Source: Certhia americana
Taxonomy: Eukaryota; Chordata; Aves; Passeriformes; Certhiidae
Direction of reading: 5' to 3'
Length of the DNA stretch: 64,000 bases
NCBI GenBank assembly: GCA_018697195.1
Contig: JAGMWU010000028.1
Coordinates: forward strand, 4,200,337 to 4,264,336
Position 1 is the first letter of the stretch. Each line of letters begins with the position of its first letter. Below, piece by piece: positions 33,301 through 43,200 of the stretch. The translations under genes were made by a program, and so were the position numbers. Below the pieces are notes generated by a model, which did no database searches, was not told the origin of the DNA, and saw only the letters and a list, made by a program, of their open reading frames with translations.

Positions 33301-36300
33301 TTCTTTGATTTCTTTGTTTTCCCTTTCTTGTTGGAGTTTTTCTGCAGGGTCTCCAGGGTCTCCTCCTCACTCTCAGCCCCTTTGGGAGGAACTATGGGCA
33401 GGAACAGGCACAGAAGGGAGAAGATCCTGACTCCACTGAGCCCCAAAATCAGGCTCAGCATAGACTCGTGCCCACATCAGTGATTGTAACCTCCATGGCC
33501 AAGCTCACTGCACACCCAGAAGCCCAGCCAGAAGCTACCACCCTCCAGTGCTGGGCTCTCACCTTTCTTTTTGGATTTTTTCTCTTTTGGGGGGTCCCCA
33601 CCAGTCTGAAAGAGGGATGCTGGGTTTTTCTTCTTCTCTGACCTAATGGGTTTGGTGCTGGAGTCAGAATCATCCTCCTCATCACTGCTGGTGCTGGCTG
33701 TGAGGGACATGGGGGACATGGTCACACAACACTGGGTGCTGATGGCTCAGGGTGATGCCATCAGGCAGCAGACCCGGCTACCACCCTCTCCTGCTCATCC
33801 CACACCTTTCTTCTTGCTTTTCTTCTCCTTTTTCACCTGGAACACGGACATTGGCTCCTTCTTGGTACTTTTGGCAGATTTGGATTTGCTGTCAGGGTCA
33901 CTCTTGTCTTCTGCTGGGACAGAGGAACTGATGACCAGAGAGACAGGGGGATGGGAATGGGCAGTGATGGGGACAAGGAGGTCACAGGGTCGGAGCAGCA
34001 GGAAGGGCTGAGCTGGGGGGAGATGGCATGGGGAGGGGGTGATGGCTCTGCAACCCCCGGAGCCTCTCGGGGCAGTGACAGGGACGGGGTGCAAGGCACT
34101 TCCCTCATCCCAGCAAGGACAGATGCCAGTGACAACAAAACTGGGCTTAAACCATCCCTGTCCCCTGGGCACTCACCCTTCGGCTTCAGCTTCTTCTCCC
34201 CACCCCCTGAGAGCGGCTCTTTGGGAAGCTTCTTCTTGAGCTTTTTGGGCGGGTTTTTATTCTCCACCTCTTCTTCCTCTTCCTCATCATCCTCATCCTC
34301 AGCCGGCTCTGCCCAAAGGTGACCACGGCATCAGCCAACACAACGTCCTTTGGCAGCGGGGACCCCAGCCTCATGGTGAGGGAGGAGAGACCCTCCGTGG
34401 GCGGCAGTGGCCGCAGTGGCCGCTCCCGTTGTCCCCTCGGGGTGGTGGCCGAGGGGCCCGGACAGCTCTGGGCACTGGGGCGCACCCACAGCGCTCTCTC
34501 GCGGCCGAGCCCTCGCCTTGCTGACACTTTCCGCTCCAGAGAAATGTCCGGGGACCAAAGTGCCACCTTCCCAGGAGTGTGTCACCCCACCTCTTCCCCC
34601 TCTCCTCCTCGATACCAACTCCCCGACCGAAGCAATGAGCGCAGGTCCCCTGCCGCATCCCCCCCTTTCTCCCAGTTCCGTAGCTGGGTTTTAGCCAAAA
34701 TCTCTGCCGGGGGTGTGCAGAGCCCCAGCAGGCGCTGGGAGCCCCGACAGCGCTGTCGGGTACAGGGGTACACGAGGTGACACGAACGAGTGCCTGCAGA
34801 GGGGTGGGTGTTGGCCCCGCACCTTGTGGCTTCTTGGAGCCCTTGGCCACTTGGGAGCGGGGAGCCAGGCTTTCCTTCTTCTTCCGAGGCTCCTTGGTGA
34901 GTTTGGAGGAGGGATCCTTGTCGCTCTCTTCCTCCCCCTTCTCCTCCTTCTTCTTCCTCACTTTCTTCACCCCTGCACATTTCAAGAGATGCCCACAATG
35001 GAGAGCGCCTCAGGTGCAGGATGGGGCTCTCCAGCTGTTTCTCATCCCCATTCTTGCCCCCAGGCTGTGGCTGCACCCTGGGGGGACCCCCCTTTTCCAT
35101 GGGAGCTGTGGGGGATCTGTGCTCACCCTGTGCCGGGGTTGGAGGCTCCTCTCCAGCCCCTGCCTCACTCGGCTTCTTCACCCGCGGCCGCCGTGGTTTG
35201 GCTTCAGGCTCCAGCCCAGGCTCCTGCTTCTTCTTCTTCAGCTTCTGCCCTCATGGATGGTGCTGCAGAGGTGGTGCCAGCCTTAAACACTTTTTCCCCT
35301 TACCAGGCAACCCCTGCTCATCCAGCATTGGGTCCCTTTCAGAAATGCAGCCAGGTTTTTCCCTGGCCCAACACGGGAGCAGGGGACACGCTGCAGAACA
35401 GGGACACACTGACACCTTCCAGTGAGTGACTTACCATGGGGCAGCCCCCGAGGAAGGCAGAGGGAGGAAAACAGGAAGGTCTGTTAGCAGACAGACAGAC
35501 AGACAGACAGACAGAACACCTGCCCTGGGACAGCCCTAGAGGTGAGGGATGTGATGATGGTGCTGCTGTGACACTGTGTCAGCACAGAGGGACAAATCAC
35601 ACTGTGGCCATAGGGACCCTGGCTGTGAGCCACTCTGGGCACTGATGGCCACGCTGGGTACCTGAGCTGGGACAGGGGACATAGGGATGGGCAGACAGCC
35701 TGGCCTCTCACCTCCATCTCCTCTCACCCCCGCAAGAGGCTCCTGTGGATGGCAAGGAGGTCAGCAGGAGCAGGGAAGCAGGAGGATTAGGCACAGCACA
35801 CCTAATCCCAGTTAGCTGGGGCTATAAATAACCCTGATTTACCAAATATGGAGCATGTGGGTCAGCACTTGGCTCTGGACAGGAGGTATTTGGGGAGTGG
35901 GTGTCAGCTCAGGGCTCTCAGAAAGTGATCTCAGCAAATCCAGATGCACCAAAGCTTCCACTGCCCAACAGAGTATCTTCCCCCTCACTGGGGTTTCTCT
36001 TTTCCCACATGCTCCAGGGCAGTGTGTGAAGGTGTTTTGCAAATGGTGGGATCCTGATGGATCCCAGTGGGATCCCAGGACTGTGAATTTGGGGAGGGGG
36101 AGCTGGGGACTCCATGCTGAAGCTGGGGACCGGTTGCTTTCTTCCGTGTCATGAGCTCACAGGGAAAAGCTCCTTTGCACCCCTTAATCCCTTAAGCAGT
36201 TGCAGGGTGGGCAACCACTCTCTTACTTAACAAAGTCCTTCAAGGAGGAGCTGCTGATTAAAAATTAAATTGAGCGGTGGATGAATTTGCTGTTGAGACC

Positions 36301-37255
36301 CTTCCAAGGCTGGGGGGCACCTGGAGGTTGTTCCAAAATGCTGGGAAGGGGGATCTGGCTTTCAGGGTCATGGCCTGGGGAAAGTGAGTCACAATTTACA
36401 GCTTAACTGAGGGGCTTAATTAAATTGTTATTTAAGAAATAGGAACCCTCCTCATGGGGTGCTTCAAAGTGATGGAGGGGGGATTCAGAAGGATGCACAA
36501 AGAAGGGAGGGTTGTGGAATTTTCTCTACCCGTCTGCTCTGGAGGGGGTTCCCAAAAATCTCATGCCCTCACAGGCTGAGGCACCCCAATAGAGAAGCCC
36601 AGCCATCCCCAAATCGGCCTTGGTGTGGACTCTGGGATTTGAGGATGTCTGAAGACCCCTCAAGGGACATCAGGAACACCCCATAGCAGAGGATGGTGGC
36701 ACATGGGATGGAGGGGAAGGGTTTTTTCTCACCTGTTTGGGCTTGTTCTGCTGGGGGCTTCCTGGCTCTTCACTGGGGCTGTGGGGCACAGAAACCAAAA
36801 GGGTGAGGGCTTTCAGCCCTCCACAGACCCTGGGGGCACGAGATTACCCCGATTTTTGGTAAAGGAGGAAAGGTCAACCTTTCATTTCGTTCCTTTAGCA
36901 TTTCCCCCTGTCTCGACTGGGTCGAGCTAGCCCGACATCATCCTTCCTAACAGGGAGCACAGAGAAAGCTGTGCCTTGGAGCAAGGAGCTTAATTTGGGG
37001 ATCCCCCTCTAACAAGCACTTTTCCTCTCTGTATGTCAAGAAGCATCATCCCCCCAACCCCCAAAGTAAAAACACCGTGTTAAAACTGCTCTCCAAACTG
37101 CATTTCAATAGAAAACAAGAGAAGGAGGCTCTGGAGGAGAGGGGAGCCAACTGGGGGTGTCCAGCACATCACCCACCCCCAGATCCCACCCTGCCCACCG
37201 GCACTGACCTGTCAGCAGCCCAGACCTCCCGCAGGATCTCGGTTTGCAGCGGCAT
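30184..37255 (-). CDS. TULP1: TULP1, tubby-like protein 1 (spliced CDS, whole gene)
   Basis: Fourteen exons join in frame: 37255-37209, 36778-36733, 35244-35127, 34972-34823, 34308-34177, 33913-33806, 33697-33563, 33391-33300, 33080-32904, 32547-32435, 31954-31846, 31650-31552, 31281-31110 and 30317-30184, total 1632 nt (543 aa plus TAG). Human TULP1 is 542 aa. Residues 1-290 are Lys/Glu/Pro-rich and of low complexity. Residues about 291-543 are the tubby beta-barrel that binds phosphoinositides (PI(4,5)P2). In photoreceptors TULP1 supports rhodopsin transport to the outer segment and ribbon-synapse function, and human loss causes retinal degeneration. TULP1 rather than TUB, TULP2 or TULP3 is supported by the start [15 protein letters not shown], the lysine-rich N-terminal half and the position between TEAD3 and FKBP5. 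All introns used are GT-AG. Confidence 0.96.
31110..31281 (-). CDS. TULP1: TULP1 exon 13, tubby domain
   Basis: 172 nt, [10 protein letters not shown] to QIVHGSD plus one base. Contains [22 protein letters not shown], the tubby core. Acceptor CTCCCCAG, donor GTAAGC. Confidence 0.96.
31552..31650 (-). CDS. TULP1: TULP1 exon 12, tubby domain
   Basis: 99 nt, 33 codons, [10 protein letters not shown] to ERVPIRPRN, with the conserved [12 protein letters not shown]. Acceptor CTCTTGCAG, donor GTAAGT. Confidence 0.96.
31846..31954 (-). CDS. TULP1: TULP1 exon 11, tubby domain
   Basis: 109 nt, [10 protein letters not shown] to ELSAVVY, with the family signature TRFTVFDNG. Acceptor GTTGCAG, donor GTAAGA. 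Confidence 0.95.
32435..32547 (-). CDS. TULP1: TULP1 exon 10, phosphoinositide-binding segment
   Basis: 113 nt, [20 protein letters not shown] to NFIGKL plus two bases. The basic [11 protein letters not shown] loop belongs to the tubby phosphoinositide pocket. Acceptor CTACCAG, donor GTAGGA. Confidence 0.96.
32904..33080 (-). CDS. TULP1: TULP1 exon 9, start of tubby domain
   Basis: 177 nt, 59 codons, [10 protein letters not shown] to YLHLDNDKK, phase 0 at both ends. Contains the conserved start of the tubby barrel ([31 protein letters not shown]). Acceptor TCTCACGCAG, followed by a further in-phase CAG; donor GTGATT. Confidence 0.95.
33300..33391 (-). CDS. TULP1: TULP1 exon 8
   Basis: 92 nt, [10 protein letters not shown] to GKTKKSKK, returning to phase 0. 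Acceptor CCCATAG, donor GTACAA. Resembles human KKSNQKGKAKGKGKK. Confidence 0.88.
33563..33697 (-). CDS. TULP1: TULP1 exon 7 (phase 1-1)
   Basis: 135 nt: [13 protein letters not shown], then [13 protein letters not shown] and PKEKKSKKK. Acceptor CTCACAG, donor GTGAGA. Its tail resembles that of exon 6 (FQ...KEKKSKKK). The Ser/Asp-rich head offers casein-kinase-2-type sites. Confidence 0.85.
33806..33913 (-). CDS. TULP1: TULP1 exon 6 (phase 1-1, NAGNAG acceptor)
   Basis: 108 nt (105 nt if the second AG is used): [10 protein letters not shown] to [12 protein letters not shown]. The acceptor is CCCAGCAG, so splicing at either AG adds or omits one codon (start 33913 or 33910) without changing frame. 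Donor GTGTGG. Confidence 0.82.
34177..34308 (-). CDS. TULP1: TULP1 exon 5 (acidic, phase 1-1)
   Basis: 132 nt: an acidic run ([15 protein letters not shown]) followed by basic KKLKKKLPK and [10 protein letters not shown]. Acceptor GGGCAG, donor GTGAGT. The polyacidic tract parallels the Glu/Asp-rich stretch of human TULP1. Confidence 0.87.
34823..34972 (-). CDS. TULP1: TULP1 exon 4 (phase 1-1)
   Basis: 150 nt encoding [10 protein letters not shown] to VAKGSKKPQ with split glycine and glutamate codons at its ends. Acceptor TGTGCAG, donor GTGCGG. First of four consecutive phase-1/phase-1 exons of the charged N-terminal half. Confidence 0.85.
35127..35244 (-). CDS. TULP1: TULP1 exon 3
   Basis: 118 nt, residues 32-70, [10 protein letters not shown] to EEPPTPAQ plus one base. 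Acceptor GGGCAG, donor GTGAGC. Basic and Pro/Glu-rich disordered segment including [10 protein letters not shown], a possible nuclear localisation signal. Confidence 0.87.
35488..35515. repeat. (CAGA)n microsatellite in TULP1 intron 2
   Basis: Seven perfect CAGA units. Confidence 0.9.
35784..35830. promoter_or_regulatory. Inverted pair of CRX/OTX-type sites with a TATA-like element, TULP1 intron 2
   Basis: GGATTAGG (35784-35791) and its exact reverse complement CCTAATCC (35801-35808) are separated by 9 bp. CTATAAATA follows at 35822-35830 on the plus strand. YTAATCC is the consensus of the photoreceptor homeodomain factors CRX and OTX2, and TULP1 is a photoreceptor gene. Function is inferred from the motif only. 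Confidence 0.4.
36733..36778 (-). CDS. TULP1: TULP1 exon 2
   Basis: 46 nt: one base completing Ser16, then [15 protein letters not shown]. Acceptor CCCCACAG, donor GTGAGA. Resembles the human EEESLSPEAPRRPKQ segment in composition and position. Confidence 0.82.
37209..37255 (-). CDS. TULP1: TULP1 first coding exon
   Basis: ATG at 37255-37253 (G at -3) begins [15 protein letters not shown] plus AG, donor GTCAGTGC. Human TULP1 begins MPLRDETLREVWASD, which fixes this start. The transcript start and promoter lie just upstream, toward 37.3-38.2 kb. Confidence 0.93.
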
Positions 37256-39060
37256 CTCTCCCGCACGGGCCAGCTCCAGCCACCCTGCCCTGCCCTGCTC
37301 CCTACCAGCCCAGGGACAGGGCCATGGGCACAGCCACAAGAGCCAGAGTGGCCTCACAGCATCGGTTCGGCCGCCTCCACAAGCCTCTGTGGTGGGAGGA
37401 GGAGAAGGGAAAGGAGGAAGAGCAGGTGGAGGAGGTGATTAACTTTATTTCTCCTGAAACTCGGTTAATAGGATTTCAGGGGCTGTCAGCCAGGCTTGCC
37501 GGGAGAGCAGCTGGCAGGGGAGTAATCACAGGAAAAGGGGGGATCTGTGGGAATGCAGGGGGACAACCAGACCCCAGTGCCTTTTTGGGGTGCACAGGTT
37601 CCCCCCTGGCTGGTTGGGGTCCTTGGCACAGCACAGCACAGCCACTAACTCCAGTGGGCAGAGGAACAGCTCTCTGACCGTGTTTAGGGTTATCCTCCCT
37701 GGGTATCTTTGTTTTTCACCCAGAAATGTCTTCTTGGTGAGTGAAGAGCAGGATTTGGGCTGTTTGGTGTGAGCTGTGCATGGAAAGCCCATGCAGGGGA
37801 AGGCAGCATCCCTGGCTCTGGCTGGTGCTGAGGGTTTCTGTACTGACCACTGCTCTGCTCTGACCCCTGTCCCATGTCCTGAGGTCTCTGGATGTGTTTC
37901 ATAACCTCCTGCTCATGCCTCACCACCTTATGACACCACTTAACATTGAACTCCCAATATTCCTCCTCAGAAGCCCCCACGGATGCTGTTGGGTTGCAAA
38001 GCCAGACAAGCCAAGTGTCCCCAGTGTCCCCACCTTGGCCTTGCCCAGCCCAACATGTCCCCAAAAACCCCCCAGCCCGTGCTTGGTGCCACTAGATGGC
38101 ATTTGAGCACTGCACACCGAGACACTCCAGCACCGAGAACTTCTTAATCCTCCCTGCAAAACCCACCTGGTTTCCCTTTCATCTCTAAGCCTCATCTCAC
38201 CACCTGCACAAATTCAATTTCTCTTCCAAGGGACAGAAAAGCAACAAGGCAAAATAAACCAAAAATCTGCTTAAAAACGGGGAGCAAGCCCAGAAACTGC
38301 AAAGCAAATTGGTTTTTTCGGTTTGTTTCTTTTTATTTCCCTGTAGAGTTTCCTATGGAAAATGTGGCTTGGGCTCCCCTCAAAGGCCTTTTTTGCCCTG
38401 CAAGAAAAAAGAAAAAGCCCAAGTTTTGCAAGAGGCCCTGGGTCTCACAGCAGCCTCCAGGGAGGTGCAGTCCATGGTGGTAGAAAACCCAAGACCTGGA
38501 TGAGCAGTTGGAGCAGCCACGTGGATGCTGTGCCACTACTGCAGGTGGGAAAACAGACAGGCTTGAGAAAACATACTTCAGGTACCACCTGATGGGACTA
38601 GAGAAGAGGAATTGGAATCAAATCTGGCTTAGTCTCCCAAGATTGTGGAGGGGAGGTACAAAAGAGGGATGGGCAGTACTAATAACCCACTGTCTCAGCT
38701 TTCTGTTCTCTCTCCACCCTCAGTCAAGGGGCACAAATGACTCCTCCACCCACCCAGCTGACCCTCAGGAAAACCCCTCCCAAAAGAATAAACTGGGGGC
38801 AGGGAAAAAAAGGCATAAGGATAAATTTCCCAGGCTGGAAAAACAGCTGAGACCCCCAAAGAGCATCCCCCAGCCAGGCATTTCCAAAGCATGGATTGCT
38901 GGTCCTCCACTGGCTCTCCAGAGAAATTGGCACTGATAAAAAGGGGGCAGCACCAGTTCTTGGATACACAAATAATTCCTCAACTGCTGGGGCATCCCCC
39001 CCACTTCCAGGGGAGCACACACCCATCCTCCCCACAGCCACCCCATTTGCTGAGCAGGAT
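37256..39060. other. TULP1-FKBP5 intergenic spacer, includes the TULP1 promoter
   Basis: About 1.8 kb between the TULP1 start codon and the FKBP5 poly(A) signals, with both genes on the minus strand. No CpG island at the TULP1 start, as expected of a tissue-restricted promoter. A TTAATCC site (38144-38150) and a TAATC core (minus strand, 37441-37437) are candidate CRX/OTX sites. No other gene is seen. Confidence 0.55.
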
Positions 39061-39077
39061 CCAGAGAAAGAATACTT

Positions 39078-40111
39078 TTTATTTTTATTTTTCCTTTTTC
39101 CTTCAGTTGTTTATTTTCAAGCTCCAGAAGGGGTATTATTATAGAGACAGGAAAAATAACAACTGGAAAGCTGTTCTGATGGGGTAGTGACAGTGTCCCT
39201 GTAGGATGGAGAGGGCTGATGGCTGAGGAGGCAGCAGCAGCTCCGGTGCAGGGACACACTGCACCCGGGATCCCCCCTCACCATGGGAAAGTGACAAACC
39301 CATGGCACCAGCTCAGACCCAGCCACTTGTTTTCTGAACCACATGTCAACCTGCTCTTTTATTTTCCCCACATACAGATCCCAATAAAAGCAATAAAACT
39401 CCCATTTAAAGCCGGGAGCCAAAGGATGGGGTGCAGGCTGTGGGTTGAGCACCTGCAAAGCTGGACAAGCTTTTGCTCTCTAAAGAAACAGGAACCAGCT
39501 CCTCCAGAAGGTAAAATCTCTGGGTGTCCCCCTCCCCAAACAGTGCTTTAAAGACTAATGATGTCCCTGCACCCAGGGCTGCAGCAGAGGCCATGTGGGT
39601 TCTCATCCTGGCTCTGCCCTGCAACCCCTTTGGCCACAGGCAAGGAGTCAAAAGCAGACAAAGCCAATCCCTGCCCCCGGGCTGTGCTGGGACAACCAGA
39701 GGCAGCACTGCACTGCACAAGGAGCATGTCCCACAGCCCAGCTCCTCTCAGAGGATGCTGTGCTGAGAGTGGACACAAAGCCCAGGGAGCTGGAACAAGC
39801 TGTCTACAGAAACCTCCCAGGAGCTGAGAGTTTTCATTTATAATAATAATTTCTTTTTCTTTTTCCTGCTGTTTAAATGCTGCTTGTTCCACGTGCAGTG
39901 GTCCCATGGAGTCCTGCCACTCCTGCTCTGCCCCCAGTGCACCCAGGGCAGTGGGACGGGGTCGCTTTTCTTTGCGAGGTGCTTTTTGCTTCCACGATCA
40001 CACAAACTGTAACAAGCTTTACAAGAAAACACTGGCGAGTCCCAAGGTTTGGCAGCAACCTTTTTCAGTGTGGGCCGAGGGCACGAGGTTATCCCATCCT
40101 CTCCTCCTCCA
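39078..40111 (-). other. FKBP5: FKBP5 3' UTR with clustered poly(A) signals
   Basis: Downstream of the FKBP5 TGA (40114-40112). Minus-strand AATAAA hexamers occur at 39363-39358, 39115-39110, 39089-39084 and 39083-39078, so a 3' UTR of about 0.75-1.05 kb is likely. Exact cleavage sites are unknown. Confidence 0.6.
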
Positions 40112-40219
40112 TCATACGTGTCCTTCAGCCTCTTCACCTTCAGCACCAGGAGTTTTCGGTCCTTTTCCACATGCCGCCTTCTCCGCTGTTTTTTCCACAC
40201 CAGTTTTGCTGGCTGCTTC
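40112..40219 (-). CDS. FKBP5: FKBP5 last coding exon
   Basis: 108 nt, 35 codons plus [13 protein letters not shown] to EEAEGHV. The body diverges from human, but the EGHV end is retained and the length is conserved. Acceptor TTTGGCAG. Confidence 0.93.
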   Translation of the reverse strand, partial: EAASKTGVEKTAEKAACGKGPKTPGAEGEEAEGHV

Positions 40220-43200
40220 CTGCCAAACAGCAAATAAAACACACTGAGCTGGGAGAGGGAAGGGGCAGGCAAGTGACAGGGATGCTGGGAACAGGCACAG
40301 GCAGTCAAGTCTGGAAGGGGAGAGGCAAAATTGACCCCCACAACTCCCCCATGGTCATCCAGCAGCTCTCACCAGAGGCTCCCATTTCCTTGACTCAGTG
40401 GCTGGTAGAGGTCAAAGCCCATCAGCTCAGGCAGCTTTTGGGGAAGGTGTGGGATCCATGGGAATGATGTGACCCATCTCACCAGGGCACTGACACAGAG
40501 TGAGGATGGATGGATGGATGGATGGATGGATGGATGGATGGATGGATGATGGATGGATGGATGGATGGATGATGGATGGATGGATGATGGATGGATGATG
40601 GATGGATGGGCAGGGAAGAGAGGTCGGTGCATCAGCAGTCATTCAAGAGAAGGCAGCAGTGTCAGAGTGGAGATACAGGACTGAGCCATGGGTGCAGCCC
40701 ATCAAGAGGGTGCAGGAGAGGAGCATTCAGGCACAGGGAAGCCTTGTGCCTGCTCCAGCAGTGACTGTGCCCATCACAGCTGGCCACACAAGCCAAGCAC
40801 AGAACCAGCAGCTGACCAGGTTGGCCCTGCTCCTTGCCCCAGCTGGTTGCCCTGGCATGCTGCTCCCCAGGGGCTGCACCAGTCACTTAATCCACAGCCT
40901 CAACCTCCAGACACTGCTTCAGAGGAGATTATACTAAAAATGACCCACGCAGATGGCTTGCAAAGCTGTGTCCTCTCTCATTACAGTACACCGGGTTTTG
41001 TTCAGGGGAATTTTGGATGAGAGCCTGTTCTGAGACAGTGATCTCTCTGCCCGAACACAGGAGCAGGTATTGCCTTACCAGCTTCAGGAAATCCACACTA
41101 TCATGTCTCAAAATACCCCTGCCAGAGATGGGATGATACTTCATTTTACTGGCAACCAGGAGTTCATCAAGAGTCACTAGCTGGGAGCAGCAAAATTAAA
41201 CAGCAATGCCAACCCTGTTATCAGCCCCTGTGAGCTCACACTGCAAATGCTTTTATTGATGACTGAGCACCTAAGGGCAGCCTCTGCGTAAGAGAGAACA
41301 AGAATTAAAACACTTCTCCCCACTGCAGCAGGCTTTATCCCTCCATTCTCAACCTGATTTATAATTTAATTTGGTTGAATCTGTCTCTTCTCATCACAAA
41401 CCTGTTGAGCATCCCTCAGCACAACCCTAAAGCAACCCTGGATGGCCAAAAATGAGCAACACTCACCTTTGCATCCCTCTCTGCAAACTTTGTGAACATG
41501 TTGGCGTAGATCCTCCGGTCCCGCTCGTTGTGCTCCTTTGTTTTCTTCTGGCACACAGAGATCTGAGATTTCGCTGCTTTGTTCTGTGGATTCACTTCCA
41601 GCACTTTTTGAAAGTCACATTTGGCCAGCTCGAACTCGTTCATCAATAACCTGGCTTCACCCCTCCTGTACAAGCCCTTCTCATTGTCCTGGTCCAACCC
41701 CAGAGCCTGGAAACACACACAGGTCTCTGTTAACATCTCAGAGCCCTCCCAAGAGGTCCCCTATAGCTGAAACCTCAATAAATCTGTCAAAATTAGGACA
41801 AGGTGGCTTCAAATCTCCAGAGCACTTGCATCTTGCTCAACAAAAATTGCCTAATCTCCAGCAGCAGCTGGGAGATCATTAATATAGTTTTATTATCTCT
41901 TCTTGCTTAAAATACCCCTGAGTGTGGCAGTCAGTGGGAGACAAGCCCACAGGCAAGAGATCAGGTGTAAAGACTAAATCCAAGCCCTTTTGTCTCCCTG
42001 TTTTAGCAATGATATTATTTTCCTTTAGTAAAAGCCATATATACACCTCAGACATGATTTGCCTTTTAGATTAACACAAATATCCCATATATTTCCCATA
42101 GATGCTTAAATCTATGACTTTTATAAAAGAATTCAGAGTTTCCTGGCAAAGACAAGGTCAAAGACCTTTCAGGGACTGGCAAAGCCCCATCCCACCCCTT
42201 GGTGGACTTGGAGATTTGCTGCAGCTCCACAGAACTTGCCCGTGTCACACCCAGAGCAGAGCTCAGTGCCCAGTCCCAGCCTGGGCTGACCCAAACAGCA
42301 TCCCAAGGTTGTCAGTCTGCACAGATCCATTCACACAGATCTGGCTTTGGAAGAAAAGCTGCTGTAAATGCATGCCCAGGTGGATTTTGAACCCCTAAAG
42401 CCCTTGTCCTGCAGTGTCTGAGCAATCAGCACCCACAGGGACCCCCAGGTGTAGAAGGGATGCCACCACCGCACTGCTGTTTGGAAATTCCTTCATATAT
42501 GACAAGAAATTTTAAAAAACCCCACCAAACTCCCAATGAGAACATGCAGGAGAAGATGCTCCATCCCCCAGGTTTGTGCAGATGCCTTAGGGTTTTAGTT
42601 TTTATATTTTTCATGCATTTGTAACCCTGCAATTCTTTAGTGTGTCACTTTAAACTTCATACACAGTGTGAGCTTCTGCTTCCCCATTTGGGTCAGACAC
42701 AACAATTCCTCTCCTGGAGTCAAGGCCTGGGAATCAAGGACACCTCACTGCCTCAGGCCCTGAGAGTTGGAAACAAAAGTGAGTTGGGGGGAGCAAACTT
42801 GACGTAAATGACTTCATTACCTGAAGCTGTAATTGGAAGATTAACTCCCAATATGCAAATGGACCAAACTTATAAAAGTGTGAAAATCTGTGATCCATTT
42901 TTGAGTGTAACCCCTTACGGGGCTTCATCTGCCTGAAATGTACCTGAAGGCCCTTCAATAAACAGAACTGCTTCTTATTCTCCTAATTTTGCCTGGCCTC
43001 TGTTTTTAGGGAGCCCATAAAGGCATCAGTTTCTGGGACAGCACCAGTGCACCTCTACCTTGTCACAGCACTCGACAGCCTTGGTGTACTCCCGCAGCTT
43101 CAGGTAGCACATGGCCAGGTTGAGGAAGGCAGCCAGCAGGAAGGAGTCAGAGGCTTTAGACTCCTTTTCAGACAAGCCATACTCCATTTCCAGCCAGGAC

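Noticed and set aside
40503..40609. GGAT array considered as the tail of a CR1 LINE
   Set aside because: CR1 ends in short direct repeats near ATTCTATG after a recognisable 3' region, which is absent; this is a plain tetranucleotide repeat.
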